This document shows, piece after piece, positions 24,191 to 30,330 of a stretch of DNA of 32,477 nucleotides. The notes beneath the pieces were generated by a model, which saw nothing but the letters and a program-made list of their open reading frames with translations, was not told the origin of the DNA and made no database searches. The stretch lies in the IMG/VR virus record IMGVR_UViG_3300044631_001674, positions 1 through 32,477 of that record; one strand, given 5' to 3'. Each line of letters opens with the position of its first letter. The stretch's first letter is position 1. This DNA is from a virus. The position numbers and the translations under genes are program-made.

Positions 24191-24570
24191 CACTCACCCC
24201 CTTCTGTTGCTGGCGGCTTGGGGATCGGCTCAACCAATTTGATTTTTGTGTACCCAATCCGATCCGCCCATTTCGTTTGCCCAACCATAACGCATGACGA
24301 ACTACCCCAAATCTCCGTCCCAATTAGCCCCGCCAATACGTTAGGGTCGACCGTTGGCGGATTTAAGATCGTCAGCACTCTTTGACCGGCAACGCATCCT
24401 GGCTCTCTAGGCTCTAGCTTGAGTCGCACCGCTGGATTGTCTTTTGTCGCACCGTGGCACGTAGGGCAGTCGTCCCACGAATTCGCCTGATCCTTTCCAG
24501 TCATGTTGCACGTTCCGCAATGACTTGGAGCGACCACAGTCACGGCTGCGATTCTTGCGTCAATCGCCAT
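24190..24570 (-). CDS. DnaJ-like Cys-motif protein, 126 aa
   Basis: Starts MAIDARIAAVTVVAPSHCGT. The N-terminal half holds two CxxC knuckles (CGTCNMTG, then DDCPTCHG), a DnaJ-type zinc motif common in small phage proteins. The rest is strand-rich (QRVLTILNPPTVDPNVLAGL, DRIGYTKIKLVEPIPKPPAT). It begins at a GGTGAGTGATG junction and ends in another. Its role is unknown; nucleic-acid or protein binding is plausible. Confidence 0.7.
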   Translation of the reverse strand: MAIDARIAAVTVVAPSHCGTCNMTGKDQANSWDDCPTCHGATKDNPAVRLKLEPREPGCVAGQRVLTILNPPTVDPNVLAGLIGTEIWGSSSCVMVGQTKWADRIGYTKIKLVEPIPKPPATEGGE

Positions 24571-24971
24571 CACTCACCCACCATCGAAAAGTTCGGTTTA
24601 CAGTGTTGCCTCAGCCAGATCGCTTGGCGTTCCCTCGCCGCATCCCACGCCGCAGCCCGTGCCGCAGACCACGCAGCCCGCGCCGCATCCCGCGCCGCTG
24701 ATCGCGCACAATCCCACGCCTCATCCCGTGCCGCAGACCACGCAGCCCGCGCCGCATCCCGCGCATCCCACGCCGCTGATCGCGCACAACCCACGGAAAA
24801 CAATCGCAGCGTTCGATCGTCCAGCACGCCCGGCCTAGTCGCCACCCAGACCAGCCACTCCGGGCGAGCAGTCGCCCACACGTCCGCCATCGTCTTACAG
24901 TTCGCAACCGCCCAGTCGCGGTCATCGAGGCAAGCATGGTGCCGCTCGCAAAAGTCCTCAATCGAAATCAT
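24570..24971 (-). CDS. Ala/Arg-rich repeat protein, 133 aa
   Basis: Starts MISIEDFCERHHACLDDRDW. The first half (VWATARPEWLVWVATRPGVL, then DDRTLRLFSVGCAR) resembles the N-terminus of a widespread family of short proteins sometimes called putative immunity proteins, with a W-rich PEW start and a RLF...CAR segment. The second half is a tandem Ala/Arg repeat (DAARAAWSAAR), encoded by a 40-bp exact DNA repeat. It is linked by overlapping junctions to its neighbours. Function is unknown. Confidence 0.65.
   Translation of the reverse strand: MISIEDFCERHHACLDDRDWAVANCKTMADVWATARPEWLVWVATRPGVLDDRTLRLFSVGCARSAAWDARDAARAAWSAARDEAWDCARSAARDAARAAWSAARAAAWDAARERQAIWLRQHCKPNFSMVGE
24656..24764. repeat. 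Direct repeat inside Ala/Arg-rich gene
   Basis: Two exact 40-bp copies (24656-24695 and 24725-24764) with a 69-bp period, followed by a shared GCCGCTGATCGCGCACAA segment after each. They encode the repeated DAARAAWSAAR unit and indicate recent in-frame expansion. Confidence 0.85.
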
Positions 24972-25060
24972 CACTCACCCCCCATCAACTGAACCGCCAG
25001 AATCAGCACGAACACCGCAACGATGCCGACTAGATCGGCAAGGGATAGATCACTCGCCAT
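24971..25060 (-). CDS. Tiny membrane protein, 29 aa
   Basis: MASDLSLADLVGIVAVFVLI and LAVQLMGGE: a single hydrophobic helix. The start overlaps the methyltransferase stop. The first 18 bases ATGGCGAGTGATCTATCC are identical to the start of the methyltransferase gene, so this start region looks duplicated. Confidence 0.5.
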   Translation of the reverse strand: MASDLSLADLVGIVAVFVLILAVQLMGGE

Positions 25061-25877
25061 CTAAAATATCTTTCGTCATTCTTGCCACAACCTCAGCCAC
25101 CTGTGGAACGATCGCATTGCCTAAGCATCTAAGTCGGTCCACCCTTCTGGGAATCCCATAAGCCACTCGACCCATTGCGGGTTCAATTGCCCAATGGACT
25201 GCTCCTCTTGTACGACAAACCCTTTCAAGTTGCCTTTTTGGTGATCGTGCATAGCCGACCTGCTCCCCGCTGGCCCGCTCCCCTTGGAGTCGGATGCCCG
25301 CGGTGTCGGCCACATCTTCACCGCACCAGGCAAACCATTTCGCAGGTTCGTCGGGTCTATCTCGCCCCGCTTCTCTGCGTCGTTCGCCCGAGGAGTGGGC
25401 CACGATCCATACCCTGTCCCGCCTGTGAGGGGCACCAACGGAGGAAGCTGGAATACAATGCCATTCCGCATCGTACCCGACCTCGGCCAGCGTCCCGAGA
25501 ACTCTATCCAGCCCCCTGTTAAGCAACGCTGCCACGTTCTCCAACACAACCGCTCTGGGTCGCAATTCTCGAACCAAGCGAACGGCCTCGAAAAACAATC
25601 CGCTCCGCTCTCCATCCAATCCTGCCCCTCGTCCGGCGAAGGAAATATCTTGGCACGGAAAGCCTCCGATGATGCAATCGACTCGCTCAAGGTTGCTTGC
25701 ATTGCACTCTCGGATGTCTCTTTGACGGTGGACTTTTGGCCAATGCTTTTCGAGGATCTTCGTTGCATAATCATCGATCTCCACTTGCCAACGGCAAACA
25801 AAACCAGCGCGTTCAAAACCGAGATCAAACCCACCGATGCCAGCAAATAGACTGCCAAAGGATAGATCACTCGCCAT
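25050..25877 (-). CDS. DNA cytosine-C5 methyltransferase, 275 aa
   Basis: Transfers a methyl group from SAM to carbon 5 of cytosine in a specific DNA site. Conserved motifs appear in order: motif I FAGIGGFDLG (11-20), motif IV GGFPCQDISF (71-80) with catalytic Cys75, motif VI ENV (113-115), motif VIII RRDRVW (152-157) and the C-terminal RVDRLRCLGNAIVPQ with motif X near 253. The target-recognition region between VIII and IX is short, so at 275 aa it is smaller than most relatives. The ATG has AGGAGACG upstream. No partner endonuclease is visible, so an orphan protective role is likely. A second ORF overprints it. Confidence 0.93.
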   Translation of the reverse strand: MASDLSFGSLFAGIGGFDLGFERAGFVCRWQVEIDDYATKILEKHWPKVHRQRDIRECNASNLERVDCIIGGFPCQDISFAGRGAGLDGERSGLFFEAVRLVRELRPRAVVLENVAALLNRGLDRVLGTLAEVGYDAEWHCIPASSVGAPHRRDRVWIVAHSSGERRREAGRDRPDEPAKWFAWCGEDVADTAGIRLQGERASGEQVGYARSPKRQLERVCRTRGAVHWAIEPAMGRVAYGIPRRVDRLRCLGNAIVPQVAEVVARMTKDILDGE

Positions 25878-25939
25878 CGTCGCGTCTCCTGTTCCTCGTT
25901 CGTTCGAGTTCCTTTGTCGCGGTCACCTTGCCGCGTCAT
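25121..25939 (-). CDS. Overprinted ORF of the WPTPRASD/LMGFPxGWT family, 272 aa
   Basis: This frame covers almost the whole methyltransferase in another frame. From about residue 92 it follows a family I know from other phages, usually next to C5 methyltransferases: FRAKIFPSP, CDPERLCWRT, FSGRWPRSGTMRNGIVFQLP, two copies of WPTPRA(N/S)D (180-187, 210-217) and QLNPQWVEWLMGFPEGWTDL. The N-terminal hydrophobic stretch (25-52) mirrors methyltransferase motif I and may not be part of the product. The ATG at 25939 lies at the predicted transcription start, so the mRNA could be leaderless; later starts (25774) are possible. Expression is unproven. Confidence 0.5.
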   Translation of the reverse strand: MTRQGDRDKGTRTNEEQETRRWRVIYPLAVYLLASVGLISVLNALVLFAVGKWRSMIMQRRSSKSIGQKSTVKETSESAMQATLSESIASSEAFRAKIFPSPDEGQDWMESGADCFSRPFAWFENCDPERLCWRTWQRCLTGGWIEFSGRWPRSGTMRNGIVFQLPPLVPLTGGTGYGSWPTPRANDAEKRGEIDPTNLRNGLPGAVKMWPTPRASDSKGSGPAGSRSAMHDHQKGNLKGFVVQEEQSIGQLNPQWVEWLMGFPEGWTDLDA

Positions 25940-25945
25940 GCCCTA

Positions 25946-25973
25946 ATTATATACCCTACATCGGCCAGGACAA
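25946..25973 (-). promoter_or_regulatory. sigma70-like promoter upstream of methyltransferase
   Basis: On the minus strand TTGTCC (25973-25968), a 16-bp spacer and TATAAT (25951-25946, within TATATAAT) form a near-consensus promoter. The predicted start is close to 25940. It drives the accessory block and lies next to the repeated module downstream of terL. Confidence 0.75.
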
Positions 25974-26059
25974 CCCCAGCCGTTCAGTTTTTCGGAAAAA
26001 TTCCGGAAAAATTCCGGCCCAGTTTTCCCTGGGTTTCCAAAGGTCTCACGCGAGACCTT
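25959..26059. repeat. Regulatory module copy A (palindrome + A/T element)
   Basis: Runs from the terL stop to the promoter. It shares with copy B (31463-31577), in the same order, CATCGGCCAG, ACCCCAG, a 24-nt identical element (25988-26011) made of CCGGAATTTTT direct repeats, TTCCCTGG, GTTTCC and a palindrome. CCCAG/CTGGG inside it can pair. Confidence 0.8.
26040..26059. repeat. 20-bp palindrome, copy 7
   Basis: Plus strand AAGGTCTCACGCGAGACCTT, one change from perfect and the reverse complement of copy 6. It overlaps the end of terL: the last codons and TGA stop (26046-26048) are inside it. Confidence 0.9.
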
Positions 26060-27467
26060 GCCACGGATCGCTCCATTCCGGCCCCTGGTCGGCCACCGCT
26101 CCAGCCGCCTCGGTCAGCACCCGGATCGCCATCTCCAGCGCGTCCGGCCCGTCGTCGTGCTTGCCCCCCGGGAACTCGCGGAGTTGACGCACCAGCAGCT
26201 CGTTCGACGCGGTCCTCCGGAAGACGATCTCCCGTCGCTCCAGCCACGTCCCCAGCCGCTCGATCCGTAGCACCTTGTTCGTGCTGTTCTGCAGTAGGAT
26301 CGGATCCGGTGCGATGTACCCGATCGCCTCAGTCGCATCGCACCAGTCACGCGCCAGCAGCTCCTGGAATGCGTTCCCCTCGATCGCCACGAGTGCGGGC
26401 AGACGGTCCGCGCAGAACCGCGCAACGGTTCGCATCATCGCAGGCACCGGCTCGCGATCGATCTTCGAATCCACCCACAGCTTGCCCCCGGAGTATCCCA
26501 CAAAAACACACCCGTAATAGTCGCCCCTCTTGGCGTCGCGTCCCTTTGATGGATCGAGAGCCACGGACGATAGATGGAACCGTTCCGGCCAATCATCCGT
26601 CCAGATGTTCGCGAAGTAGTGCGCCGGAAACTCCGCCGCCTCGCTGTCGCCTGGTCGCCCCTGGTACAGACTATTCCACCATCGCGCCGGTAGCGTCCGC
26701 TTGAGCTTGGCGAGCTTCTCGAACGGCCATCGCTCCGGCCACAATGCCTCCCCGATATCTCGCTGCAGTGGATCGATCTTCTGGTCTTCGCAGAGACCCT
26801 GGAGCGTCACGCATCGGATGGAGAAGCCCAGGTCGGCACGGCGCGCGAGCAGTCGCCCGATCAGGTCGTCCTCGTGCCACTGCGTCGAAAGAATCACGAC
26901 CTTGCCAGTCGGACTCAACCGCGTCGATACTGTCGAGGTGAACCAGTTCCAGACGTCGTCCCGGTCCCGTTCGCTCGACGCTTGCTTCGGTCCTCGAACG
27001 TAGTCGTCGATCAAGAACAGGTCGGCACCGTACCCGACGATCGACCCACCAACACCCGCCGCAATCATCCCGCCAGCCTTGCCGTCGATGTTCCAGTTGT
27101 TCGCTGAGGAGTGCGCCGCGTCGACCCCCTTGAGACCAACGAGGGGCCCGAGCTCGTGGACCTTGTCGCGGACCCATCTGGAATGATCCCTAGCAAGTCC
27201 CGCCGTGTGAGTCGCTCCGATCACTCGCTTGTGCGGGTTCCGCAGCAGGAACCACGCTGGAGCCCACTTGCCAAGGAACTCCGATTTCCCGTGCCTCGGA
27301 GGAGCCTTGACGATCAAAACTTCGCGATCGCTTTTCAGATGCGCTCGGAACTCATGGTCGATCACGTCCAAATGGCGCGCTCGCTGCCAGTCGCCCATCG
27401 AGTAGGTGACCGCAAGGTTCGCCGGACTCAGTAGCGCCAGCGCTCGCTGGTCATTCGGCGTAGTCAT
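26046..27467 (-). CDS. terL: Terminase large subunit, 473 aa
   Basis: ATP-driven DNA-packaging motor and nuclease. I start it at the ATG 27467 (MTTPNDQRALALLSPANLAV), which overlaps the small-subunit gene by 17 nt. Walker A is VKAPPRHGKSEF (53-64), Walker B is YGADLFLIDD (146-155) and the coupling motif is LSTQWHED (193-200). The nuclease domain shows SSVALDPSKGRDAKRGDYYG, a central VAIEGNAFQELL and HDDGPDALEMAIRVL, supplying the acidic residues. The last residues WQGLA and the stop are written in palindrome copy 7. Confidence 0.96.
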   Translation of the reverse strand: MTTPNDQRALALLSPANLAVTYSMGDWQRARHLDVIDHEFRAHLKSDREVLIVKAPPRHGKSEFLGKWAPAWFLLRNPHKRVIGATHTAGLARDHSRWVRDKVHELGPLVGLKGVDAAHSSANNWNIDGKAGGMIAAGVGGSIVGYGADLFLIDDYVRGPKQASSERDRDDVWNWFTSTVSTRLSPTGKVVILSTQWHEDDLIGRLLARRADLGFSIRCVTLQGLCEDQKIDPLQRDIGEALWPERWPFEKLAKLKRTLPARWWNSLYQGRPGDSEAAEFPAHYFANIWTDDWPERFHLSSVALDPSKGRDAKRGDYYGCVFVGYSGGKLWVDSKIDREPVPAMMRTVARFCADRLPALVAIEGNAFQELLARDWCDATEAIGYIAPDPILLQNSTNKVLRIERLGTWLERREIVFRRTASNELLVRQLREFPGGKHDDGPDALEMAIRVLTEAAGAVADQGPEWSDPWQGLA

Positions 27468-27945
27468 CCGGCGCCCCCGGATCAGGCCTGAACTCTCGCG
27501 CGTCGAGCAATCGATCCAATCGCGGATCCGCCTCGACCGTCTTGAGGAAGTCGTTGACATTGACGGCGTAGGTGTTCTGCTGGATGTTCACGGTCACTTG
27601 GTCCGGCAATTGTGCTACGTTGTTGGCGTGGTCCATCGCTACCAGGATCTTCTGAGCCGCAAGCCGGTACCGGATGTCCTTCGTCGGATCCAATGCGATC
27701 ATCCCTGCATCGTAGACCATCCGCTCACGGAGACCCTTGGGGACCGGCCAGCGCTGATTGACCGCGCGAAGTTCTAGCCGCTGATCCTTGATCCTTGCGA
27801 GCTTCGCCAGCATCGCTGGATTACCTGCATCCGCTGCGGCTTTCGACTTGGCCACCACGTCCGGCGCGAACTCCGGCCACCATGGGGAAGGCTCCATTCC
27901 CTCTTCGATCTTTGGTAGTGGCTGTTTCTTCTTGCGTGGCATCAT
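27451..27945 (-). CDS. Terminase small subunit, 164 aa
   Basis: Starts MMPRKKKQPLPKIEEGMEPS with the ATG overlapping the upstream stop as TAATG. Helical (DRLDARE-type C-terminus, RLAAQKILVAMDHANNVAQL in the centre), it lacks an obvious HTH but lies immediately upstream of terL and overlaps it, the normal place for the DNA-recognition subunit of the packaging machine. The basic N-terminal segment could contact DNA. The assignment rests on position and size. Confidence 0.75.
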   Translation of the reverse strand: MMPRKKKQPLPKIEEGMEPSPWWPEFAPDVVAKSKAAADAGNPAMLAKLARIKDQRLELRAVNQRWPVPKGLRERMVYDAGMIALDPTKDIRYRLAAQKILVAMDHANNVAQLPDQVTVNIQQNTYAVNVNDFLKTVEADPRLDRLLDAREFRPDPGAPDDYAE

Positions 27946-28112
27946 TAAAGCGTCCGGGTCGGATTCGCACCGCCTTCTTCCGGCTGGATGCCGGACGTGT
28001 CACTATCAACACTTCGAACGCGCTTTGGGTATGGCTTGCGTAGTGGCTCGATCTTGCGACGCATTTCATCATCGAGTGGCATGAGGTATCGATGCTTGCC
28101 GACTACTGACAC
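27945..28112 (-). CDS. Small basic protein, 55 aa
   Basis: A GTG start at 28112 with GCGGAGAAA upstream gives VSVVGKHRYLMPLDDEMRRK, then IEPLRKPYPKRVRSVDSDTS and a tail ending GGANPTRTL. The stop overlaps the terminase start as TAATGATG. It is basic in the middle and likely soluble. Its place before the terminase genes hints at a packaging or regulatory accessory, but no family is recognised. Confidence 0.6.
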   Translation of the reverse strand: MSVVGKHRYLMPLDDEMRRKIEPLRKPYPKRVRSVDSDTSGIQPEEGGANPTRTL

Positions 28113-28162
28113 TTTCTCCGCACCAACTGGTACGGCCTTTCGCGCACCAGTCCATCCTCAGT

Positions 28163-28687
28163 TTAGGGCGTGAACTCATGGCCACACTCCGGACAGGAGA
28201 TTTTCGACTTTTCATCCAGCCGACTTTGATCGTCCTCCGTCGCTGGCTGGAAATCAGGCGACACGATCCCCAAATCCTGAGCCCATTCGGTCAGCATGTC
28301 GGCAATCGCCTGCTCCCCGGTATGGACATCCCGCATCAGCGTTTCGAATGCGTCATCGTCGACGGTCGCCAACTCGCTGGACTTGTCCAGGATCAGCAAA
28401 GCTAGCTTCTCTTGCGCCTCGGATAGTTCGACGTACTCAACGTCGACCAAGGTTTCCTCTCCGTGCTGCAGGGCTTGCATGATCCGTTCGTGGCCATCTA
28501 CCACGTAGCCGGTAGTCTTGTTGACTAGCACGGACTTCAAGAACCCCAATTCCCGGATCGAACCTTCCACCACGTCGCGCTGCTGCTGCGGATGCCTGCG
28601 GTGGTTGAACGGATTCGCCAGCAGTTGTCCGGCAGGCACCCGATCATGGCCGACGATCTTCGATTTCCATTCCCACTTTTTCGCCAT
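28163..28687 (-). CDS. ParB/sulfiredoxin-fold nuclease-like protein, 174 aa
   Basis: Starts MAKKWEWKSKIVGHDRVPAG. Residues 16-75 match the ParB N-terminal (Srx-like) fold: LLANPFNHRRHPQQQRDVVE with box I, then LGFLKSVLVNKTTGYVVDGH and ERIMQALQHGEE, the VVDGHERIMQA block being the ParB box. There is no HTH behind it, unlike plasmid ParB, but a C-terminal CPECGHEF may be a small zinc finger. Phage homologues without HTH often accompany DNA modification genes. Palindrome copy 8 lies directly upstream, in place of a clear ribosome site. Confidence 0.85.
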   Translation of the reverse strand: MAKKWEWKSKIVGHDRVPAGQLLANPFNHRRHPQQQRDVVEGSIRELGFLKSVLVNKTTGYVVDGHERIMQALQHGEETLVDVEYVELSEAQEKLALLILDKSSELATVDDDAFETLMRDVHTGEQAIADMLTEWAQDLGIVSPDFQPATEDDQSRLDEKSKISCPECGHEFTP

Positions 28688-28693
28688 AGCTCA

Positions 28694-28713
28694 AAGGTCT
28701 CTCGCGTGACCTT
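28694..28713. repeat. 20-bp palindrome, copy 8
   Basis: Plus strand AAGGTCTCTCGCGTGACCTT, two changes from perfect. It lies between the two-helix membrane gene stop and the start of the ParB-like gene, 6 nt upstream of the ATG at 28687. Confidence 0.88.
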
Positions 28714-28910
28714 CACTCCTCATCGTACATCTCATCGGCAACGATTGCCGAAACGATCCACCACAGGACCACCCAGACGGCCGCGAACAGCGCCGCACCG
28801 ATCCGGGTTGTCCACGTTCCATCATAGGTCGCCGCGATCGCCAATGGAATCACCGCCAGCAACGCCGTCGAACAAAACGACTTCCACTGACACTCAACCC
28901 AACGCATCAT
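28713..28910 (-). CDS. Two-helix membrane protein, 65 aa
   Basis: Starts MMRWVECQWKSFCSTALLAV with GGAGGC upstream. Two hydrophobic helices (FCSTALLAVIPLAIAA and RIGAALFAAVWVVLWWIVSA) with a short acidic tail (DEMYDEE) suggest a small inner-membrane protein with a turn. Holin-like shapes look similar, but there is no lysis context here, so I make no functional call. It overlaps the preceding gene by 17 nt. Confidence 0.65.
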   Translation of the reverse strand: MMRWVECQWKSFCSTALLAVIPLAIAATYDGTWTTRIGAALFAAVWVVLWWIVSAIVADEMYDEE

Positions 28911-29112
28911 GCCTCCGGCTGTTTCGCTTTGGTCGCTCGGACTTTCGCGACCGGATCCGCTCCCGATCGACCATCTCGGCCATTCGATAGTCTAGCGCGT
29001 CATCCGAATGAAACACGCTGTACCCGCTCCGTGCCCGCTGGCGCATTACCTCGATCTTACCGGCGCTCCCCGGCAAGTGCTCGGTCGCTGGTAACAAATC
29101 GCCGTACCTCAT
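28894..29112 (-). CDS. Small basic protein, 72 aa
   Basis: Starts MRYGDLLPATEHLPGSAGKI at an ATG overlapping the GNAT stop as ATGA. The second half is rich in arginine and lysine (RERIRSRKSERPKRNSRRHD), suggesting nucleic-acid binding. Function is unknown. Confidence 0.55.
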   Translation of the reverse strand: MRYGDLLPATEHLPGSAGKIEVMRQRARSGYSVFHSDDALDYRMAEMVDRERIRSRKSERPKRNSRRHDALG

Positions 29113-29576
29113 AGCCACCTCAACCAAAGATCCGCCTGTCGTCCGTCCTGCGAAATCATCGGGTTAGGGCTCCGCTCCATGCCCCAATGCTCGCAGATTT
29201 TAGCCGCATCCGAGTACCTGAAACAAGGGACCGTCACATGAGAAAGCCGATTGAGCTTCCCCAAATGCTCGGCCCAGGCCATTAGCATCGTCCCGACTCC
29301 CAGGCCCCGGAACGCCGGATCTACCACCATCGCCGACACCCAAACCCGCGAGCGGTCATAGACCACGCTGGCGCACCCCAGGATCTCACCATCGAGTTCG
29401 GCCACCCAGTGCACCCGCTGCGACCCAGGACAGCCCGCGTAACGTCGCGAGTCGTCCTCATGCGGTTGATCCTCCGGGTAGCCTTCGATGAGCGCCGTTG
29501 CCCGTGCAAAGTCCTCCGGAGTCGACGCCTCCCGGATCACGAGGTCGTCCGCTATCCGATCATCCAGAGTACCCAT
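29109..29576 (-). CDS. GNAT N-acetyltransferase, 155 aa
   Basis: Transfers an acetyl group from acetyl-CoA to an unidentified amine. I start it at 29576 (MGTLDDRIADDLVIREASTP) with GGGGGAT upstream. Motif A is VVDPAFRGLGVGTMLMAWAE (R-x-x-G-x-G, the acetyl-CoA loop), preceded by a beta strand (WVSAMV) and followed by an alpha helix and VTVPCFRYSDAAKICEHWGM. Such enzymes in phages often modify proteins or small molecules. It overlaps the 38-aa membrane gene upstream. Confidence 0.9.
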   Translation of the reverse strand: MGTLDDRIADDLVIREASTPEDFARATALIEGYPEDQPHEDDSRRYAGCPGSQRVHWVAELDGEILGCASVVYDRSRVWVSAMVVDPAFRGLGVGTMLMAWAEHLGKLNRLSHVTVPCFRYSDAAKICEHWGMERSPNPMISQDGRQADLWLRWL

Positions 29577-29668
29577 CGCGAAATCCCCCATGCCACACCG
29601 ACCAACGTAGCACACGCGAGCAGGCACAACACCCGCCCATCTTCCTCAGGCTCTTTGTACTGCTGCAT
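29552..29668 (-). CDS. Tiny membrane protein, 38 aa
   Basis: A GGGAG ribosome site precedes the ATG at 29668. MQQYKEPEEDGRVLCLLACA and TLVGVAWGISRWVLWMIG predict one transmembrane helix. It overlaps the ends of both neighbours. Confidence 0.5.
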   Translation of the reverse strand: MQQYKEPEEDGRVLCLLACATLVGVAWGISRWVLWMIG

Positions 29669-29939
29669 CGAATCGCTCCCAAATGATAGTAATTGAACCT
29701 TCCGGCAAGTCAGCATGAGCCGTGACCATCGCTAGGCAAATCCGCCCAGATTGCGTCAGGGTAAATCCGCCGTACTTCGCCGGACTCAAAAACACCCGGC
29801 GACGATTGAACCGCATCGCCAACTTGACGCCTCGCGCCGCCTGCGGAACCTCATCCGCCGGAATCCTCAGATGCCACACCCGGAACTTCTTCCCCTGCCG
29901 GATCTTTGTCACCATGCTTGCCGTCGCTTCCCGAATCAT
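29646..29939 (-). CDS. Small basic accessory protein, 97 aa
   Basis: Starts MIREATASMVTKIRQGKKFR with GAGGAGATCGA upstream. It has a basic helix then strand-rich segments (HLRIPADEVPQAARGVKLAM, RFNRRRVFLSPAKYGGFTLT), suggesting a small nucleic-acid-binding or capping protein. It overlaps the preceding gene by 89 nt. Confidence 0.6.
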   Translation of the reverse strand: MIREATASMVTKIRQGKKFRVWHLRIPADEVPQAARGVKLAMRFNRRRVFLSPAKYGGFTLTQSGRICLAMVTAHADLPEGSITIIWERFDAAVQRA

Positions 29940-30330
29940 TCGATCTCCTCACTATGACAAAACACTCGACCAGCCCCGGGAGGCTACGCGCCTGCCGGGT
30001 TCCCTGGTCCAAACACTCCTCGCCAGCCTTCGGTCGTCGCCACTCCAACGACTCGCCCGGCTGCAGCAATCCATCCGGCACCACCGCCTCGACGATGGCA
30101 TGCTCCACACGTCCGCGCCGATAGATCAACTCATCCCAACCAAGGATTATCACCCCGCCGGAGACCTGGAGCGATATCCGAACGGCAAGGTTCGCGTGAG
30201 CCGGTCGCGGCTTGCCAGTCGGTAGCCGGAGCGTAATCCGGCTCACACGAGTCCAGACCAGCGAGCTAGCGCCGACTGACACCAGATCGCCAACGCGGAT
30301 CCGACTGGCTGGCACATGCTCCATGATCAT
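29851..30330 (-). CDS. Accessory protein, 159 aa
   Basis: The start at 30330 (MIMEHVPASRIRVGDLVSVG) overlaps the upstream stop as ATGA. It is strand-rich (LVWTRVSRITLRLPTGKPRP, LAVRISLQVSGGVIILGWDE), with a charged C-terminal tail (SNDSGSDGKHGDKDPAGEEV) that overlaps the next gene by 89 nt and may be non-essential. No family is recognised. Confidence 0.55.
   Translation of the reverse strand: MIMEHVPASRIRVGDLVSVGASSLVWTRVSRITLRLPTGKPRPAHANLAVRISLQVSGGVIILGWDELIYRRGRVEHAIVEAVVPDGLLQPGESLEWRRPKAGEECLDQGTRQARSLPGLVECFVIVRRSNDSGSDGKHGDKDPAGEEVPGVASEDSGG

Noticed and set aside
25697-26704. Long plus-strand frame opposite terL and the methyltransferase
   Set aside because: It is Pro/Arg/Ser-rich shadow sequence opposite well-supported genes.
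27955-28020. GTGCGAATCC and a CCGGC/GCCGG hairpin reminiscent of a tRNA 3' half
   Set aside because: The T-stem does not pair properly, and the region is explained by the 55-aa coding sequence.
28713-28910. Two-helix membrane protein as a holin
   Set aside because: No endolysin or spanin is nearby and the shape alone is not specific.
30189-30206. AAGGTTCGCGTGAGCC, partly like the palindrome
   Set aside because: It lacks the right half and is explained by coding sequence.
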